Notes under the pieces: generated by a model
What the model was told of the DNA's origin: nothing
What the model saw: only the letters and a program-made list of their open reading frames with translations
Database searches by the model: none
In this document: positions 12,367 to 24,258 of the stretch, in pieces
Layout: each line of letters begins with the position of its first letter
Numbering within the stretch: position 1 is the first letter of the stretch
Translations under genes and position numbers: made by a program
Assembly: GCF_947172395.1 (NCBI RefSeq)
Contig: NC_069110.1
Location: 1,798,001-1,862,000 of the forward strand
Direction of reading: 5' to 3'
Origin: Bicyclus anynana
Lineage: Eukaryota; Arthropoda; Insecta; Lepidoptera; Nymphalidae
DNA length: 64,000 bases

Positions 12367-13429
12367 ATACACTAGCTATGAATCGTGATTTGACATAGGA
12401 CTCCGGTTTTCTCGTTCATGCCACAGAAATGCGATCAAGCCTTCCAAGTGTTTGAACTCTGTTAGTATCGTAAAAGGTTTTGCTAAAGGTATAGAGTTAT
12501 TTATGAGTTTAAATATAATAATCTCAGACATATAACATTATTATTTATTATTTATATTGATTTTGCTGTGCGATTTCGCCCGCATTAAATGGTTGTCGTA
12601 CTCGCAATACATGTTTCTCTTTCTCGCTCTTGTCATCTACGAGAAATGAACCTGTCTACAAAACCCAGTTTATCTTGGTACGAAAACTACATCAAAATTG
12701 CTCTGCTGATTTAGGAATAAAAACGTAAGAAATAGGTGGAATCTCTTTCAAATTTATACTAAAAGTTGATGCTGTTGAATATCCGCAAGAAATATTCGCA
12801 ATTCTTATTGTATATGACCCGAATTAGAAACGAACTTCTTCTGAAAAAGCTCGTGGGGAAACTATAATTAATAATAATAATAATTTGACCAGGAATTTTT
12901 AGACAAGCCACTTGTAATATAATTTTTTACTTACTAAACTTTAATTAAATAATTTTAAACAATTTTCGTTCAGGAGAAGGTCGTCTCTAGTTCGAATCTT
13001 CTACTAATAAAAAAATTGAGAAGAAACAGTTTTAGGTATTTATATATTATCGTATAATATAAAATTAAAATTAGGTTTTAACCAAAAATGTTATAAAAAT
13101 ACTATAGTTTACCATCTTTTATGTCTCTATATTTTATAACGTATAAAAAGATTAATTTTTGTACAGTATATAATTAACTCATAAGTTGAAATTTGCTTGT
13201 GCGACGTCCTATTAAATTTTTCTAAAATATTCTGATTCTATACCTAATGTTTTATCTACTTGTACTAAATAGATTATGCTTTGCGAATGTAACATATTAT
13301 GATATTTTAATTTACTTTGATTTTTAGATATACGTATGTAGACTAATACACACATAATATATCTAAGAATAGATTTCACATGGAACGTTACGTGTGGCAG
13401 AACTTGTTAATACTGGTTAACATTCGGTA

Positions 13430-13900
13430 AAGTACAATGGGCCTATTCACTATTTTGGTCTATATTATCAACCTATTAAAATAAACATCAAATCAATTAA
13501 GAAATGTCATCTATATTGTATGTATGTACCAGTAATCACCGGGTGACATTTTGTTACATAGAATCTCAATTTCGTATATGTAAACCAGTATACGTCAAAA
13601 ATAGTGGATTCGCCTGTAGTCATGTAATTTCTACAAACGCTAACGCTTTGAAAACTGACAAATCTTTTTTTTTTAATGTCATCCGGTGCATATTGATAAC
13701 TTTTTGTGGATACCTATCAGAGACCAATTGATCTTTTTCATCAAAATAAATTGAGAAATGTCATCTGCCTACTGTATGATATCCACCAGTAGACACTCGA
13801 TGACATTTGCTATAAAGAATTTCAGTTTTATAATGTAAATAATGTCAAGTAGCATACGTCAAAAATAGTGAATTAGCCTGCAGGTACATGACAATGCCCA
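13430..13900. mobile_element. Two further copies of the 7730 repeat family
   Basis: GAAATGTCATCT, GGGTGACATTTTGTTACATA and GAATCTCAATTT (13503-13575), then a second copy with GAGAAATGTCATCTGCCTAC and CGATGACATTTGCTATAAAG (13752-13830). Both are followed by ACGTCAAAAATAGTG(G)ATT. Confidence 0.6.
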
Positions 13901-14768
13901 GTTGACATTGTGATTTATGTTAACAAAAGGGCTTCACAAAATATGAAATATGCGGTTATCATTGATTTGATGTTAATTATTAGGTAGCTAACATACATTA
14001 AAGTTAGTGAATTTGCCGGCAAAAACAATTATGATAAAATTGTAGGTATATCCAATTCGATTGTTGGATTGATAATAATTTATTTATTTATTTATATGTA
14101 CTGTTCTATGTGTTTTATTTTATTCCCCTGTGTATGTCTTTAACTCTTAGCACATTCGACAACTGTGTAGCCTCTTCAGTCTTTCACCCCACGCCTTTGT
14201 TACTGTGCTGTACTTTACTCAATACAAACTCATTTATAGATAGATTGATATATTGAACTACATTTTTTAAAATGCTCTGCCTTCAAACCGCGATGAAGAG
14301 TATTTTCAAATATTTTTAGTCATTTTCACCTTGAATAAATTTTATATGAGTCCGAAAAATACAAATCGCTGCTCAATAAGTGTCGCTACGATGTCACTTT
14401 GACGGTGGATAGACATAAAACGAATGCAGTTGAATCTCAACAGTAAATGGGACTCATCTCCGAAAGGTAGTGGTTCCTAACAGCCTTTTGCGAATATTAG
14501 GCATATTTAAAAGTTTTGGCAAATATTCCTTTAAAACTATTCTTTCGCCAGTTTACCCTTCCTCAAAATCACGAAAGCTTAAGATATCTGTTGTGAAACT
14601 TACTGTAAAAAAAAAATACCGCGCCAGTTTACCCTTGCTAAAAATCACGACGACAGCTTAAATTTATAAAATAACAGTTGTGAAGCTCATCGGCACAGTA
14701 ACAAGCCCGCGGGGGGAGGCTTCCGTTGTCGGGCGCTCCAGTGCCGGCTGACGACATCCTTGTTACAG

Positions 14769-14896
14769 GCAAGTCGGTGAACGCAAAGGACGCGCTCGAA
14801 GACAAGAAGGATGACAACGAGCTGTGGGAGGCGCAGGCCGCCTTCCTCGGCCCCAACCTCTGGGACAAGACGCTACCCTACGATCCAGATCTCAAG
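14769..14896 (+). CDS. Pdp1: Pdp1 exon: conserved N-terminal block
   Basis: Acceptor CAG at 14766-14768 and donor GT at 14897. The exon begins with the last two bases of a Gly codon and encodes GKSVNAKDALED, then the PAR-family block ELWEAQAAFLGPNLWDKTLP and ends YDPDLK in phase 0. The reading frame is open further upstream (SGAPVPADDILVT), so an alternative acceptor with the exon starting at 14742 is possible; an in-frame TAA at 14699-14701 limits the extension. Confidence 0.88.
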
Positions 14897-17800
14897 GTAC
14901 AAGAAGAAGTCAGTAGCAACTTATTACCTACTGCGTGTTGAGTGTCGTCCCTCCCGTCGGCTTCTCCTCCGAGTCTCGAGCGTTGTACCCTGAAGCAGTT
15001 GTATGATGACGACTAATGTGTCAGTTTCCAAAATTAAATGACACTGAATTTTAATAGGTCAACTTTTCTTTAATAGTTGTTACCGAATACAAAAATGTAT
15101 AGCCTGTTAATCAGGATGTGACGTTCGAGGCTCCATCGCTCGCAATAGGTAATAGAGTCGCTTTTCGCACCCGATTCCTCACATCCCGCTCCTCTTCCAT
15201 GTTGTGGTATACGCTAGTTAAGTCTCTCGCAAATTTTATTTGTTTCATTTTATTTAAACATTATCGAATTTGCTGCTTGCGATTGCGCGCGAATTGTGTA
15301 CTGCAGATGCGATTGTTTGCGTTGTCCCCACGGAAGACGCGCCGAGCCAAGCTTCGGTGCTCCCTTGGAAGTACCGCCGAGCGCGGCGCGTGATTTGCTC
15401 ACTCCTTGTTTCAGTACGTGGACCTAGATGAGTTCCTGTCAGAGAATGGCATGCCCGGCGAGGGGCTGGGCGGCCCGCACCTTGGTGGTTCGGCCTTCGG
15501 CGCCGGCGCCGGCCTGGCGCTCGGACTCCAGGCGCCGGTTACCAAGCGCGAGCGCTCGCCCTCCCCGTCGGACTGCATGAGCCCTGACACCATCAACCCG
15601 CCGCTGTCGCCCGCCGACTCCAGTACGTACCTACTTTACTGAGTAAACGACAAGGTCTACTAATACTTTAGTAGAGCTTCTTATGGCAGAGCTCGTCCGG
15701 GGAATTACTATTTTCATACAACATTGAATTTAGTGTCTACAGAGTATAGTTTCCCGTGTAATTCCAGGCGCTTAAGGATTAACACCTCCGACTCAGGATG
15801 TTGGCCACTTTGTATCTAACTCGATTTAAAAAATAGTAAGTGTGAGTTAGCAACTTCAAGGATGCCGCTCACGTTATTGCACTCCCTACATTTATATTGC
15901 CTAAGGGAGATGCCTCATTAGTACTTTGCATTGCGCCGATGCAACGGAGCTCAAAAGTTCAGTATTAATTATATGAAACTCCATACTTCAACGCACAAAT
16001 ATAAGATAATTAACGGAAACGTGTCGCATCTGGTCAAGCTACTGCTCTACGCTGCCGCTCCGAGTTCGCACCGAGCTACCATTTAGAATAAAAATAATGC
16101 ATCATTGACGCTGCTACTTCGCAACGGAACGCAATGCATTAATGAGATGTCGCTCTAAGTCTGACTCTCACAATTCCAGCATTCTCTATGGCATCGTCGG
16201 GCCGCGACTTCGACCCTCGGACGCGAGCCTTCTCCGACGATGAGCTGAAGCCGCAGCCCATGATCAAGAAGTCCCGGAAACAGGTAAATGAAGTTAGTGC
16301 GCTGATCATTCCTAGCGGCATGCTGCACACTGCCTGAGAAGCGCGGGGGCGAGGCGCGCACACTGACGCTAATGCTAGCACTACACATCACACGTCCGCG
16401 GACATCCTCAGATGCATTCAGTATACTGTGCTAAATCTCGCACGCATAGGACAATAATAAATTAAATCATAGCTGTCGCAACTGTTATTTGTTTAGTACT
16501 TTAAATTACTACTTCAGTGTAAATTATAGTAAAATCACTGAAAAGATGGAAATATATTGGTGCATTTGCCGATGTGTTAACAAATGGCGGGTGCTCGCGT
16601 GTTGTTGCGTGCCAAAGAAACCGACAATTAAAAGATCGGTGGCAGACGCGTCTGCGGACGCCAACGTCTCCACACGCCGGTAGACGCATTTGCATAAGCC
16701 ATCGACTGAAGAATCTGTTGATGTGTAGAGCTAGCAACACTGACGCTAACACTACGATACACTGACTGCTTGTCCACAATCACAATACACATCTCTCCAA
16801 TATACATTTATGTAAAATCCCCTCTGACATACTTGAGTATCTCGTGATCTACTTATCGGTTCGCAGTTGCATCCATATTTGCATCTGCGTCACAGTGCGG
16901 ATGTAAATTTGAACGCAAGGATTTGTGCGACCTCAATATTTAGATATAAGCGGTACCCCAATGTACTGTTAACACGTGCTCCGAAGTAAGACCTACTTAA
17001 CACAAGTCGTAGTCAAAACGCATGGCAGGAAAATAATATTAGGAATACCCGTTGTACCATAGGTCATTTGACTTATTAAATGTTTGGACAAACTTGGATT
17101 TGAAATATAAAATCACTTAAAGCCAAAAAGCGTTTGGGCGTTCTGAGTTTAGTGTTCAGCATTCTCTGTAATGTATGTCATTCTTGGCGCTATTCTGTAA
17201 AGATGTTTTAAAACTCGACGGTGTGAGTTTCAAAACTATTTCAACTCGTCTCTATCTGAACAAATGTTTCACAATATTGTCAAGACAACTAAATTGACAA
17301 AAAAACTGTAACCGGAATAAGACCCTAGAATGGCAGAGATTGACCTTGAGTGAAGTCACGCACTTGTGAACGTTGTGTGTAGGGTTAAAGGATCCTTTGA
17401 CAGTCGACTAACACTCCGCTTTTCCACTCAAGTCACTTTCCCCGCCTATGCCAAGTAACCCATAAATAATTACACAACTAGAAATGTGGACGGCTCGAAC
17501 GCCACGAGCATACTGAAGGCGACCGTACGACGAGCGCCTTATATCGCAAGTCATTCCCGCCAGCCGATCGCTACCAGTCTCTAACTTCCGACTCTTTACG
17601 GAAACGAATCATAAAATCATCGTTACAAAATAGCACAACAGATACAGAACGCAGATCTCGCCCGAACGTCCTAAGGACTGCACAACAAAATAAGAAAAAA
17701 TATTATTTATTGTTAAGTTTTTCATGTGATGTATTGATTGATTTATTCTGGCACTGGGTTAGATTCCCAGTTTGGATTAATTAGAAATTTATGATTGGTA

Positions 17801-20800
17801 GGTTGACTCGTATCTAGTCTAGTAACTTTCGGGCAAAGTACATAATTACTGCCAAAGCAAAATTTAGAGCCTCACTTGTACTCATCACCGAGGTGTGGTG
17901 GTTCAATCCCCACCCCGTTGGTCTATTGTCGTAACCACTCCTAATACAATCTTAAAAAAAAACATACCACAAGTATTTAGACTCAATAACCATCAAATAG
18001 GGAATAAGGAAACGAATTTCATGACAAAATAATTGATAAACACTTGTTGCACGTTTAACACCTCTGCACACAGCAACCCAAACCCAACAACCAGCTTTTT
18101 ATACACAAGACAAATGCTTTCTAACGCTTATTACAATTTGTACTAAAAAAATTTAAATTTCAATATCAAATAATAATAATTAGTATACTTATTACTAGAA
18201 TGAGTTGTTAAAACTTTATATTTATTATATTTAAAGGGTATAGGACATAAATAAACAAATATTAAAATTAATACAAATTAAAAAAAAACAAATAGCCAAG
18301 GAACTTTCAATTTAAATGGTCAATTTATGTCCTGTAACCTTTATTTTGCATGTTATTCATTAGCTTCTTTCATTTGTTTCATAACAATTCTGAGATTTCA
18401 ACAAAACAACCATTTAATCTTTCATTAAAATGAAACTCTCTTCTCAAGTTATAGGAGCCCACTAAAGGAAATAAGGAGTTATTTTTATCATAAACTAACC
18501 AGCCGAAAAGTCGTCCTTTCATAGACCACTTTCTATATTTTCAAATAATGACAGGCTGTCAAACAACGGGTCCGTCTCGAAAGTCATCTAATTAACTTTT
18601 ATTAGATAGATACTCGTAAATACAAAGTGACTATTCCTATACAAAATTACCTTTGTCGTGTTACTACTGTTATTGATCCTTATTGTTTTTGTTGGAATTT
18701 GGAGTCGCGAGATGAAAGAAAACACATTATAAAGCACTGCTTGACTATCTGTTTATTAATATTTGTAAAATATAGTGAATTGCAGATCTCTTGAAAAAGA
18801 AGAATAATGACAGATAATATGACACTTAAATGTCTGAGAGATGGCAGTTTAAATAAACAATATAGCTTATTACTGGCTAGTAATATTATTACTAGCTAGT
18901 ATTGTATCATAGACATGTATTTTTGCTTATTCCAACAGTTTTTAATAAGCCATTCCTATTTAGGAGTGAACCAAACCAAAAAGTCTTTCTCGTATGTATA
19001 GCTATATAGATTTCGAAAACCTTATAGTAGGACATCTGATCTCATGTGCAACACTCCGGTTGAATGCGTTATGATTTGTTCTGTTACAATAGCTAGCACG
19101 CCATTTTATAATTATACATAATTATTATTATGTTATTTGAGACAAAGTGCTATTTTAGCCGGAGTATACAGGATGCTCGAGAGTATTTCCCATAGCTCTA
19201 GGGTTATATTCTTTAAGGTAAATTATATAAACATTTTTAGGGAAATGTGTGCTAAAATGAATATTTTCGCAGTAAAAAAATATATCTTTTGTAAATAGAT
19301 CTTAAATTGTGTCCCTAACCTAACCTAGCCAAACTTATTCATTGATAAATATATCTAATACAGTTAAACAAAATAGAAAATCTATTCTATAATATTATTT
19401 GGTAACGAGTTCTCAGGAGATTCAGTTCATTTTTGCACCTATGCATGCCATTACCGTTCAGTCACCATTGCATATGAATTTCATACCTACTAAGTATTGC
19501 GTCTCTCGCGACATCTTATAACAGCAGTGACCACAGCAGAACTATTTGAATCATTGAATGAACAGCATAAAGTCTTATAAATATTACAACTGACTTCAAT
19601 TAAGAAATTATGAACACGATAATCTTCGTCCTTAATATTTCAAATGACTTTCAAATTAACAGTGCCAATAGGTATTCTCTAGACGAGCGCACATCGACTT
19701 AGTAGTAAGGAAGCCGAAGAAGGGATTTTTGCAGTTACTCGAGCGCTGCAGATGAACATAAGGGAGTATACCTTGCACGTCGTTCAGTACCTCCACCAAG
19801 TATGAGCCCTTAATATTGGTGGGTACATTTAGGGCAACCATAAAAAAACTAACTTCAGAAATACACTACCAGCACGTCAGATTAAGATAAGATAGGTGAG
19901 TTGATAGCTAAGCAGTGCGCATTTCGAAAATCTGGCGATTTGAGCGTAACGTAATAGAATGGGAGGGTTCCAAAGTTACAAAATAAAACCCTTAATAATT
20001 CTGTTAGCAAGCCACGCGCGCGAGTAATTTTTTACTAATTTTGAACGAACAAATCTTCTGAATAATCGCTCATATTTTCTGATGGTCTCAGTAAGCCGAA
20101 GTAATGAAAATTGTCATTAAAGTCTGTAGTTCTTTTCCCCACCGCTGAAAGCGAAAAAAGTATATAAGCATTTATTCTTTCTGTCATCGAATCTAGTAAC
20201 TGCAAATTTAGCATCCCTGGCTCCTCTACTATAGAGGTTTAGACCTGTCAACGAAATGACAGTTATCGCCATTTTTTAGTATACTTCGTAGTTGTAGTAG
20301 CAAGTAATGATATCTGTATGGGTTTTGAGGTTCAAGCTCCTCGCAATTCGTCTCAAGGTCTCAAGGGCGGCCTCGTGTTTGGCCACGAAATGAGCTACGT
20401 CAACACAGCTAATAAATATTATATTGTAATATTTCGCTTAATCGAGATACGCGGCAGCGTATACGCCGAATTCGAGAGAACACCTGCCAGTAAATCTAAA
20501 ACATTTAGGGCCACTATTGACTACTTTGATATTTGCTTAACTTTACAGATAGGAGAGGGACTATATAAAATAACATGTGAAATTCATTAATGTTACGGCA
20601 CCGAACGTAAACTCAAATGCCAGACCAATCTTAATACATGTAAATACTAAATAGTAGGTTTATTAACATTAATGGATTTGACAACTTGCTTTACATTCAC
20701 CAGTTAATAACAGCAAATCATAAACGGCAAATATGTTTCCTAAAAGTGTTCAAAACTGATTTGATTTGGATTGATCAAAAAACAATAAATAAATGCATTT

Positions 20801-23748
20801 GGGTTCCCACGGGTCACCGGCTACGACCACAAAACGCCGCTACCGGCATATTTCTTGTAGTTTTCATAGATTTTATACTGCACACGGTTGACGCCGGTAG
20901 CCGCCACACGCTACAATCGTCGCTGCTCGCTTCTTGTGGCCCGCACCGGCCACTAAACGCCAAACGCCACTCGCGTGATCCCGCAACCCTCTCTCTTATC
21001 TCAGTAAACCTGTTAGTGTCGAAAAGTAGCAGCCACCGACCGTAAGTGTCGACCACCGGCCACAAGTGGCTGTCGCGTGCTTCAGCTACTTTTGTGGCCA
21101 CTTCTTGCTTCTTGTGGCGACGTTTGTGGCTATCGCGTGTGTACATTTGTCTACAAGTACGTATACACGAGTACGTGCGAGACGACACACGCACGGTTAA
21201 AACCCCGATCTTTGGAATGAAAGTCGGAGTCTCAACTCATAAGCTGCTTAATTCTAATTCCGTATAGACAAACGCTTTTATGAGTAAAACTGAATGGAAA
21301 AACTAAATGTAAAACTGCATCAGCAATGCAAAAAATAACTACTACTTCATCTGCCTGTGAGTAATCGCTAATCAACGGTTCTTTAATAAATAGGTTTCGA
21401 TGCCACACATCTTTCTCTGTATCACTCTAATTCTACGTTTCTATTGATTGTCATACACAGCGTAAGTGCTGTTACTATATCTAAAAAATCTGTCTACCGG
21501 GAAAAGAACATCATTGTTAATGTATTAAAATCTATTTAACATGAAAATGGAACCGACTTTAAAGACGTATTTATTTTGAATTTAACACAAAACTTCTAAA
21601 CCGATTTTTATGAAAATGCATTGGAACCAATCTGGAAGTATACTCTTTCAAACAAAAAAATAATTTTCAAAATTGGTGTATAAATGACGAAGTTATGAGG
21701 TAACAAACTTTAAAAAAGGAAAATATGCGTTGAATTGCGGACCTCCTAATTTTTTTGAAGTTAAAAATAAAACGAAGTATGTACGAGTATTAAGTCGTCA
21801 TAAAGCCGCATTCTATTTTAAGTTCACTTTACAAGTTACAAGCAGTTACAAATTAAGAGAAAGGAACACATGAGTAAAACTTATTTGCCGTTACTTAATA
21901 CTAAGTTTAATGCATGGTAGTGGGTTTGTGTATTGGGTATTACTTTTATTATAGAATGTTCGAAAGATAATAGATATACTATCGTCAATTCTCTTTCGAA
22001 AGCCTTGCAGAGCACAAAATTTTTAATGATTTTCCTACATATGGCCATATCACACATACCTTTAGCATCAGAAACTTCGAGGATTTCTGCTAACGATTTG
22101 TTTTCAATATCGAATTCAGCGATGTGTTGGATTGGAAACAAACCGTACTTTTCAATTACTAGAAAATAAAGCCTCAGTTAATATAACGGATCCGAAGCAT
22201 GATACATCGGTACATCCAAGGTAGTTTTATCCGCCATGACATTGCGTATTCGAAATGTAATTCGGGGTTACTGTATTATGATTTATTTGTTATTTAACTT
22301 AATGAAAAAGATAATCATCTATTGGATTAACATCTTACTCTTTCCAGTTAAACTTACATTCCGATTTCACAGTGGAAGCGGTTAGACACACACTTGATTA
22401 TTCAAAAGTTATTGTAAACTTAGCATACATATTTTTTTGCTACTGCCATCAAATTTGTGTGTGATAGGGAGTGTATGGTTTGATTTCGGATTCCTATGAT
22501 GGCCTTCAAGTTGTGTGATTGGCATTCCGCATTGCATTGTGTGTTATTTGGTGGTGGTTTTGGAGTCTGAGGAGCAACGTCCTAACGTACCGTCGTGGTC
22601 GCAGTTCGTCCCGGATGACCTGAAGGATGACAAGTACTGGGCGCGCCGACGGAAGAACAACATGGCTGCCAAACGGTCGCGGGATGCTCGTCGGATGAAG
22701 GAGAATCAAATTGCACTTCGGGCCGGTTACCTCGAAAAGGAGGTGAGTGCCGAATCGCCGTGTCGGTAATCCTCCGAGTAGTTAGTGACGTCACACGGGT
22801 CTCAGATGAAAATCAGCATCGTGTATGCTTGTAATATACATAGGTAATGCACGACATACAATTCTGAACCTGTAGATCGATTCGGTTTAGCTTTGAACCA
22901 TGCAACCATTGTATGCTACAAACTACCCCACCAAAGTAATTGCAGTTTCTACTTGTGGTCAAAACAACCATCAAGACTCTTATACCTTTCTATAAACCAA
23001 GTACATTAAGATTTAGAACATTTAGATGCAAGAAGATAAAGCATTTTCTGACATGTCGGGTTGGAGTGTAGTAATTTTCACCAATTTGTAATTAAGGCAA
23101 CAAACAAAATATAATACGTACTATATTTATTGCTTAATATGTTCTAAATGTATTTGTAAGATAATAATAACGAAAATATCATAAGATGATCTCCAGGGTA
23201 GCGCAGCTTCTATTTGCCTAATTGTGGAATGCAGGTAAGGCTATAGAATCTGTAAGAGACAATGTAGCGCCATGGGTCTATCAGGTACAGAATCCCTGAT
23301 GGAGGGCAAGATATAGTCTTGAAAATAAAAGGGACATGCATTATATTCTCCCTTATGACGTCTCATAAAAGACTTGGATCTAGGATGGTCGTTAGATCAG
23401 AGAAGATGACTTTTGTGACAATAATTGTCAAATGAAACTAGTGGTAAACAAACACAAAAATTCTCTCATTGGTGTGCATATCAATTTGTTCAGGACATCC
23501 TCAGCAGATGTCGAGTCTACAAATCAGCAAGTGGTCATGTCTACGTTCTGTTTGTTTAGCCCATAGCTGACATAACCTATTGATTCTAGTTAATGAATTG
23601 ATTATGTATGGTTGTTGAATTGCTTGTGTATGGTTGTTGAATTGCTTATGTATGGTTGCAGAACATGGGGTTGCGGCAGGAGGTGGAGTTGCTGAAGAAG
23701 GAGAACCACATCTTGCGCGACAAGCTCTCCAAGTACTCAGAAGTGTGA
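14769..23748 (+). CDS. Pdp1: Pdp1, PAR-domain bZIP transcription factor (five 3' coding exons, N-terminus not found)
   Basis: Nuclear DNA-binding protein of the PAR-bZIP family (relatives HLF, TEF, DBP). Drosophila Pdp1 acts in the circadian clock loop, growth and muscle gene control. Exons 14769-14896, 15415-15622, 16180-16283, 22605-22742 and 23662-23748 join in frame at GT-AG sites and give 220 residues. In order they hold the block ELWEAQAAFLGPNLWDKTLP, the segment DLDEFLSENG, a Ser/Pro stretch with KRERSPSPSD, the PAR core (DPRTRAFSDDELKPQPMIKK), the basic region (RRRKNNMAAKRSRDARR) and a leucine zipper ending SKYSEV. These match Drosophila Pdp1 closely from memory. The first exon(s) could not be placed; fly Pdp1 uses several alternative promoters, so they may lie in 1-14.7 kb or outside. 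The gene converges on the transporter gene at 33.8 kb. Confidence 0.95.
15415..15622 (+). CDS. Pdp1: Pdp1 exon: acidic DLDEFLSEN and Ser/Pro region
   Basis: Acceptor TTTCAG ends at 15414; donor GTACGT begins at 15623. It encodes YVDLDEFLSENGMPGEG, a Gly/Ala/Leu-rich linker, then KRERSPSPSD, MSPDTINPPLSPADS, and ends with one base of a Thr codon. The exon is far richer in G+C than its flanks. The DLDEFLSENG segment is typical of Pdp1/HLF/TEF. Confidence 0.94.
16180..16283 (+). CDS. Pdp1: Pdp1 exon: PAR domain
   Basis: Acceptor CCAG ends at 16179; donor GTAAAT begins at 16284. It encodes FSMASSGRDFDPRTRAFSDD followed by ELKPQPMIKKSRKQ, the proline- and acid-rich domain that sits directly before the basic region and defines the PAR subclass. 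It ends in phase 0, which matches the next exon. Confidence 0.95.
17395..17660. promoter_or_regulatory. GC-rich island in the Pdp1 intron, possible internal promoter
   Basis: A stretch richer in CpG than its flanks, between the PAR exon and the basic-region exon. It contains CCTTATATCG (17538-17547) and downstream CATTCCCGCC. It might start a shorter isoform with only the bZIP exons, but no new exon was found. Confidence 0.2.
17741..17945. mobile_element. tRNA-like repeat in the Pdp1 intron
   Basis: CTCACTTGTACTCATCACCG...GGTGGTTCAATCCCCACCCC resembles a tRNA box A/box B pair without a foldable full cloverleaf. Likely a SINE head; no intact tRNA. Confidence 0.4.
19656..19841 (-). repeat. Dispersed repeat, partner of 58855-58925
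   Basis: A short - strand frame (GSYLVEVLNDVQGILPYVHL) corresponds to the repeat at 58.9 kb. Probably a fragment of a mobile element's coding part, here in the Pdp1 intron. Confidence 0.4.
21881..22168 (-). CDS. Unassigned - strand ORF in the Pdp1 intron
   Basis: The frame from the left side of TTCTAG reads through EKYGLFPIQHIAEFDIENKS, LAEILEVSDAKGMCDMAICR and KIIKNFVLCKAFERELTIVY to a stop at 21881. The amino-acid balance is more protein-like than its shadow on the + strand. It has no recognised domain and no upstream partner exon found. It could be a mobile-element remnant. Confidence 0.2.
   Translation of the reverse strand, partial: YFLVIEKYGLFPIQHIAEFDIENKSLAEILEVSDAKGMCDMAICRKIIKNFVLCKAFERELTIVYLLSFEHSIIKVIPNTQTHYHALNLVLSNGK
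22605..22742 (+). CDS. Pdp1: Pdp1 exon: basic DNA-binding region and zipper start
   Basis: It encodes FVPDDLKDDKYWARRRKNNM, AAKRSRDARRMKENQIALRA and GYLEKE, with donor GTGAGT at 22743. The N..AAKRSRD..R signature is the DNA-contacting motif of PAR bZIPs. The acceptor CAG at 22602-22604 has a weak pyrimidine tract. An upstream acceptor (TTTTGGAG, near 22561-22565) would add about 15 in-frame residues ending in SWSQ; the downstream choice fits the family better. Confidence 0.95.
23662..23748 (+). CDS. Pdp1: Pdp1 last coding exon: leucine zipper and stop
   Basis: Acceptor GTTGCAG ends at 23661. The exon encodes NMGLRQEVELLKKENHILRD and KLSKYSEV, then TGA at 23746-23748. Hydrophobic heptad positions (L, V, L, I/L, L) continue the zipper begun in the previous exon. 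The exon appears to continue as 3' UTR to 23780, where a good donor (GTGAGT) follows. Confidence 0.94.
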   Translation, partial: NMGLRQEVELLKKENHILRDKLSKYSEV

Positions 23749-24078
23749 GCGCCGCCAGGCACAGTTATACCGCACATAATGTGAGTCTTGTAAATCAACA
23801 TCGTCATTACATTCTACTAGCTAACCCGTCAACAGTTATTTTGCCTTTTACATATTACGTATGAAAAATAGACAACATCCAATATACTTAGACCTACCAA
23901 ATATCAATCGGTCAAGCCGTTTCGAAAGAGTATGGCAACTAACACTGTGACATGATAATTTTATATAAGTATTAGATTTTTAAGTTTCTCTCGTTTTAAA
24001 GGAGAGGGATATGGAACATTTTCTACCACAGAACAGCGAGACGTCGGGAAAAATGGCATCCCTTTGTTGTTGACGTTC

Positions 24079-24258
24079 AGGGCCTAGTGGCAGTTTGATA
24101 CTGTGACGATCGCGTTAACCTAAACGCGAATTTATATGGAATTGAAACAGCGCCATCTAGTGGCACTACTGCACAACTGTTTCAATTCCATATTATTCGC
24201 GTTTACGTTAACGCGACAGTAACAATATAAAAATATTTAAAACTCCCACTAGGCACAC
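24079..24258. mobile_element. MITE of the palindromic CTAGTGG family, copy 2
   Basis: The termini read GGCCTAGTGGCAGTTT and its inverted partner AAACTCCCACTAGGCAC; subterminal stretches with GCGTTAACG and CGCGAATT are also inverted. The centre carries a CTCF-like motif (AGATGGCGCT in reverse complement). It lies inside the proposed 3' UTR intron of Pdp1. Confidence 0.8.

Larger units (their letters stand above)
1..14741. other. Region upstream of the recognised Pdp1 exons
   Basis: No coding exon could be supported. It holds the repeats listed separately, a GC-richer stretch at 1-240, another at 1720-1830, and a possible promoter at 3820-4020. Long AT-rich parts (about 2100-3060, 9830-10740, 11100-12180 and 12370-13430) show nothing I can name. 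Unfound Pdp1 first exons may lie here. Confidence 0.6.
16284..22604. other. Pdp1: Large Pdp1 intron
   Basis: 6.3 kb between the PAR exon and the basic-region exon. Contents: GC-rich patches at 16560-16700 and 17395-17660, a CACGTG E-box at 16973-16978, a GC-rich block with repeated CTTCTTGTGGC and CACCGGCCAC words at 20805-21150 (probably an unclassified repeat), and a - strand ORF near 21.9 kb. AT-rich 18000-19640 shows nothing recognisable. Confidence 0.6.

Noticed and set aside
1023..16815. TTATGTAA/TTACATAA words that match the PAR-bZIP/D-box site, for example at 1023, 2430, 10753 and 16810, suggesting Pdp1 autoregulation
   Set aside because: In DNA this AT-rich, several such 8-mers are expected by chance in 64 kb; I see no clustering.
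20318..20590. 90-codon + strand ORF in the Pdp1 intron
   Set aside because: No domain, no flanking splice logic, and composition similar to surrounding non-coding DNA; could be a repeat piece.
22515..22604. Upstream extension of the bZIP exon giving extra residues ending SWSQ
   Set aside because: Pdp1 relatives go straight from the PAR-end KKSRKQ to FVPD; the extension would insert about 15 unlike residues. Kept as a possible isoform only.
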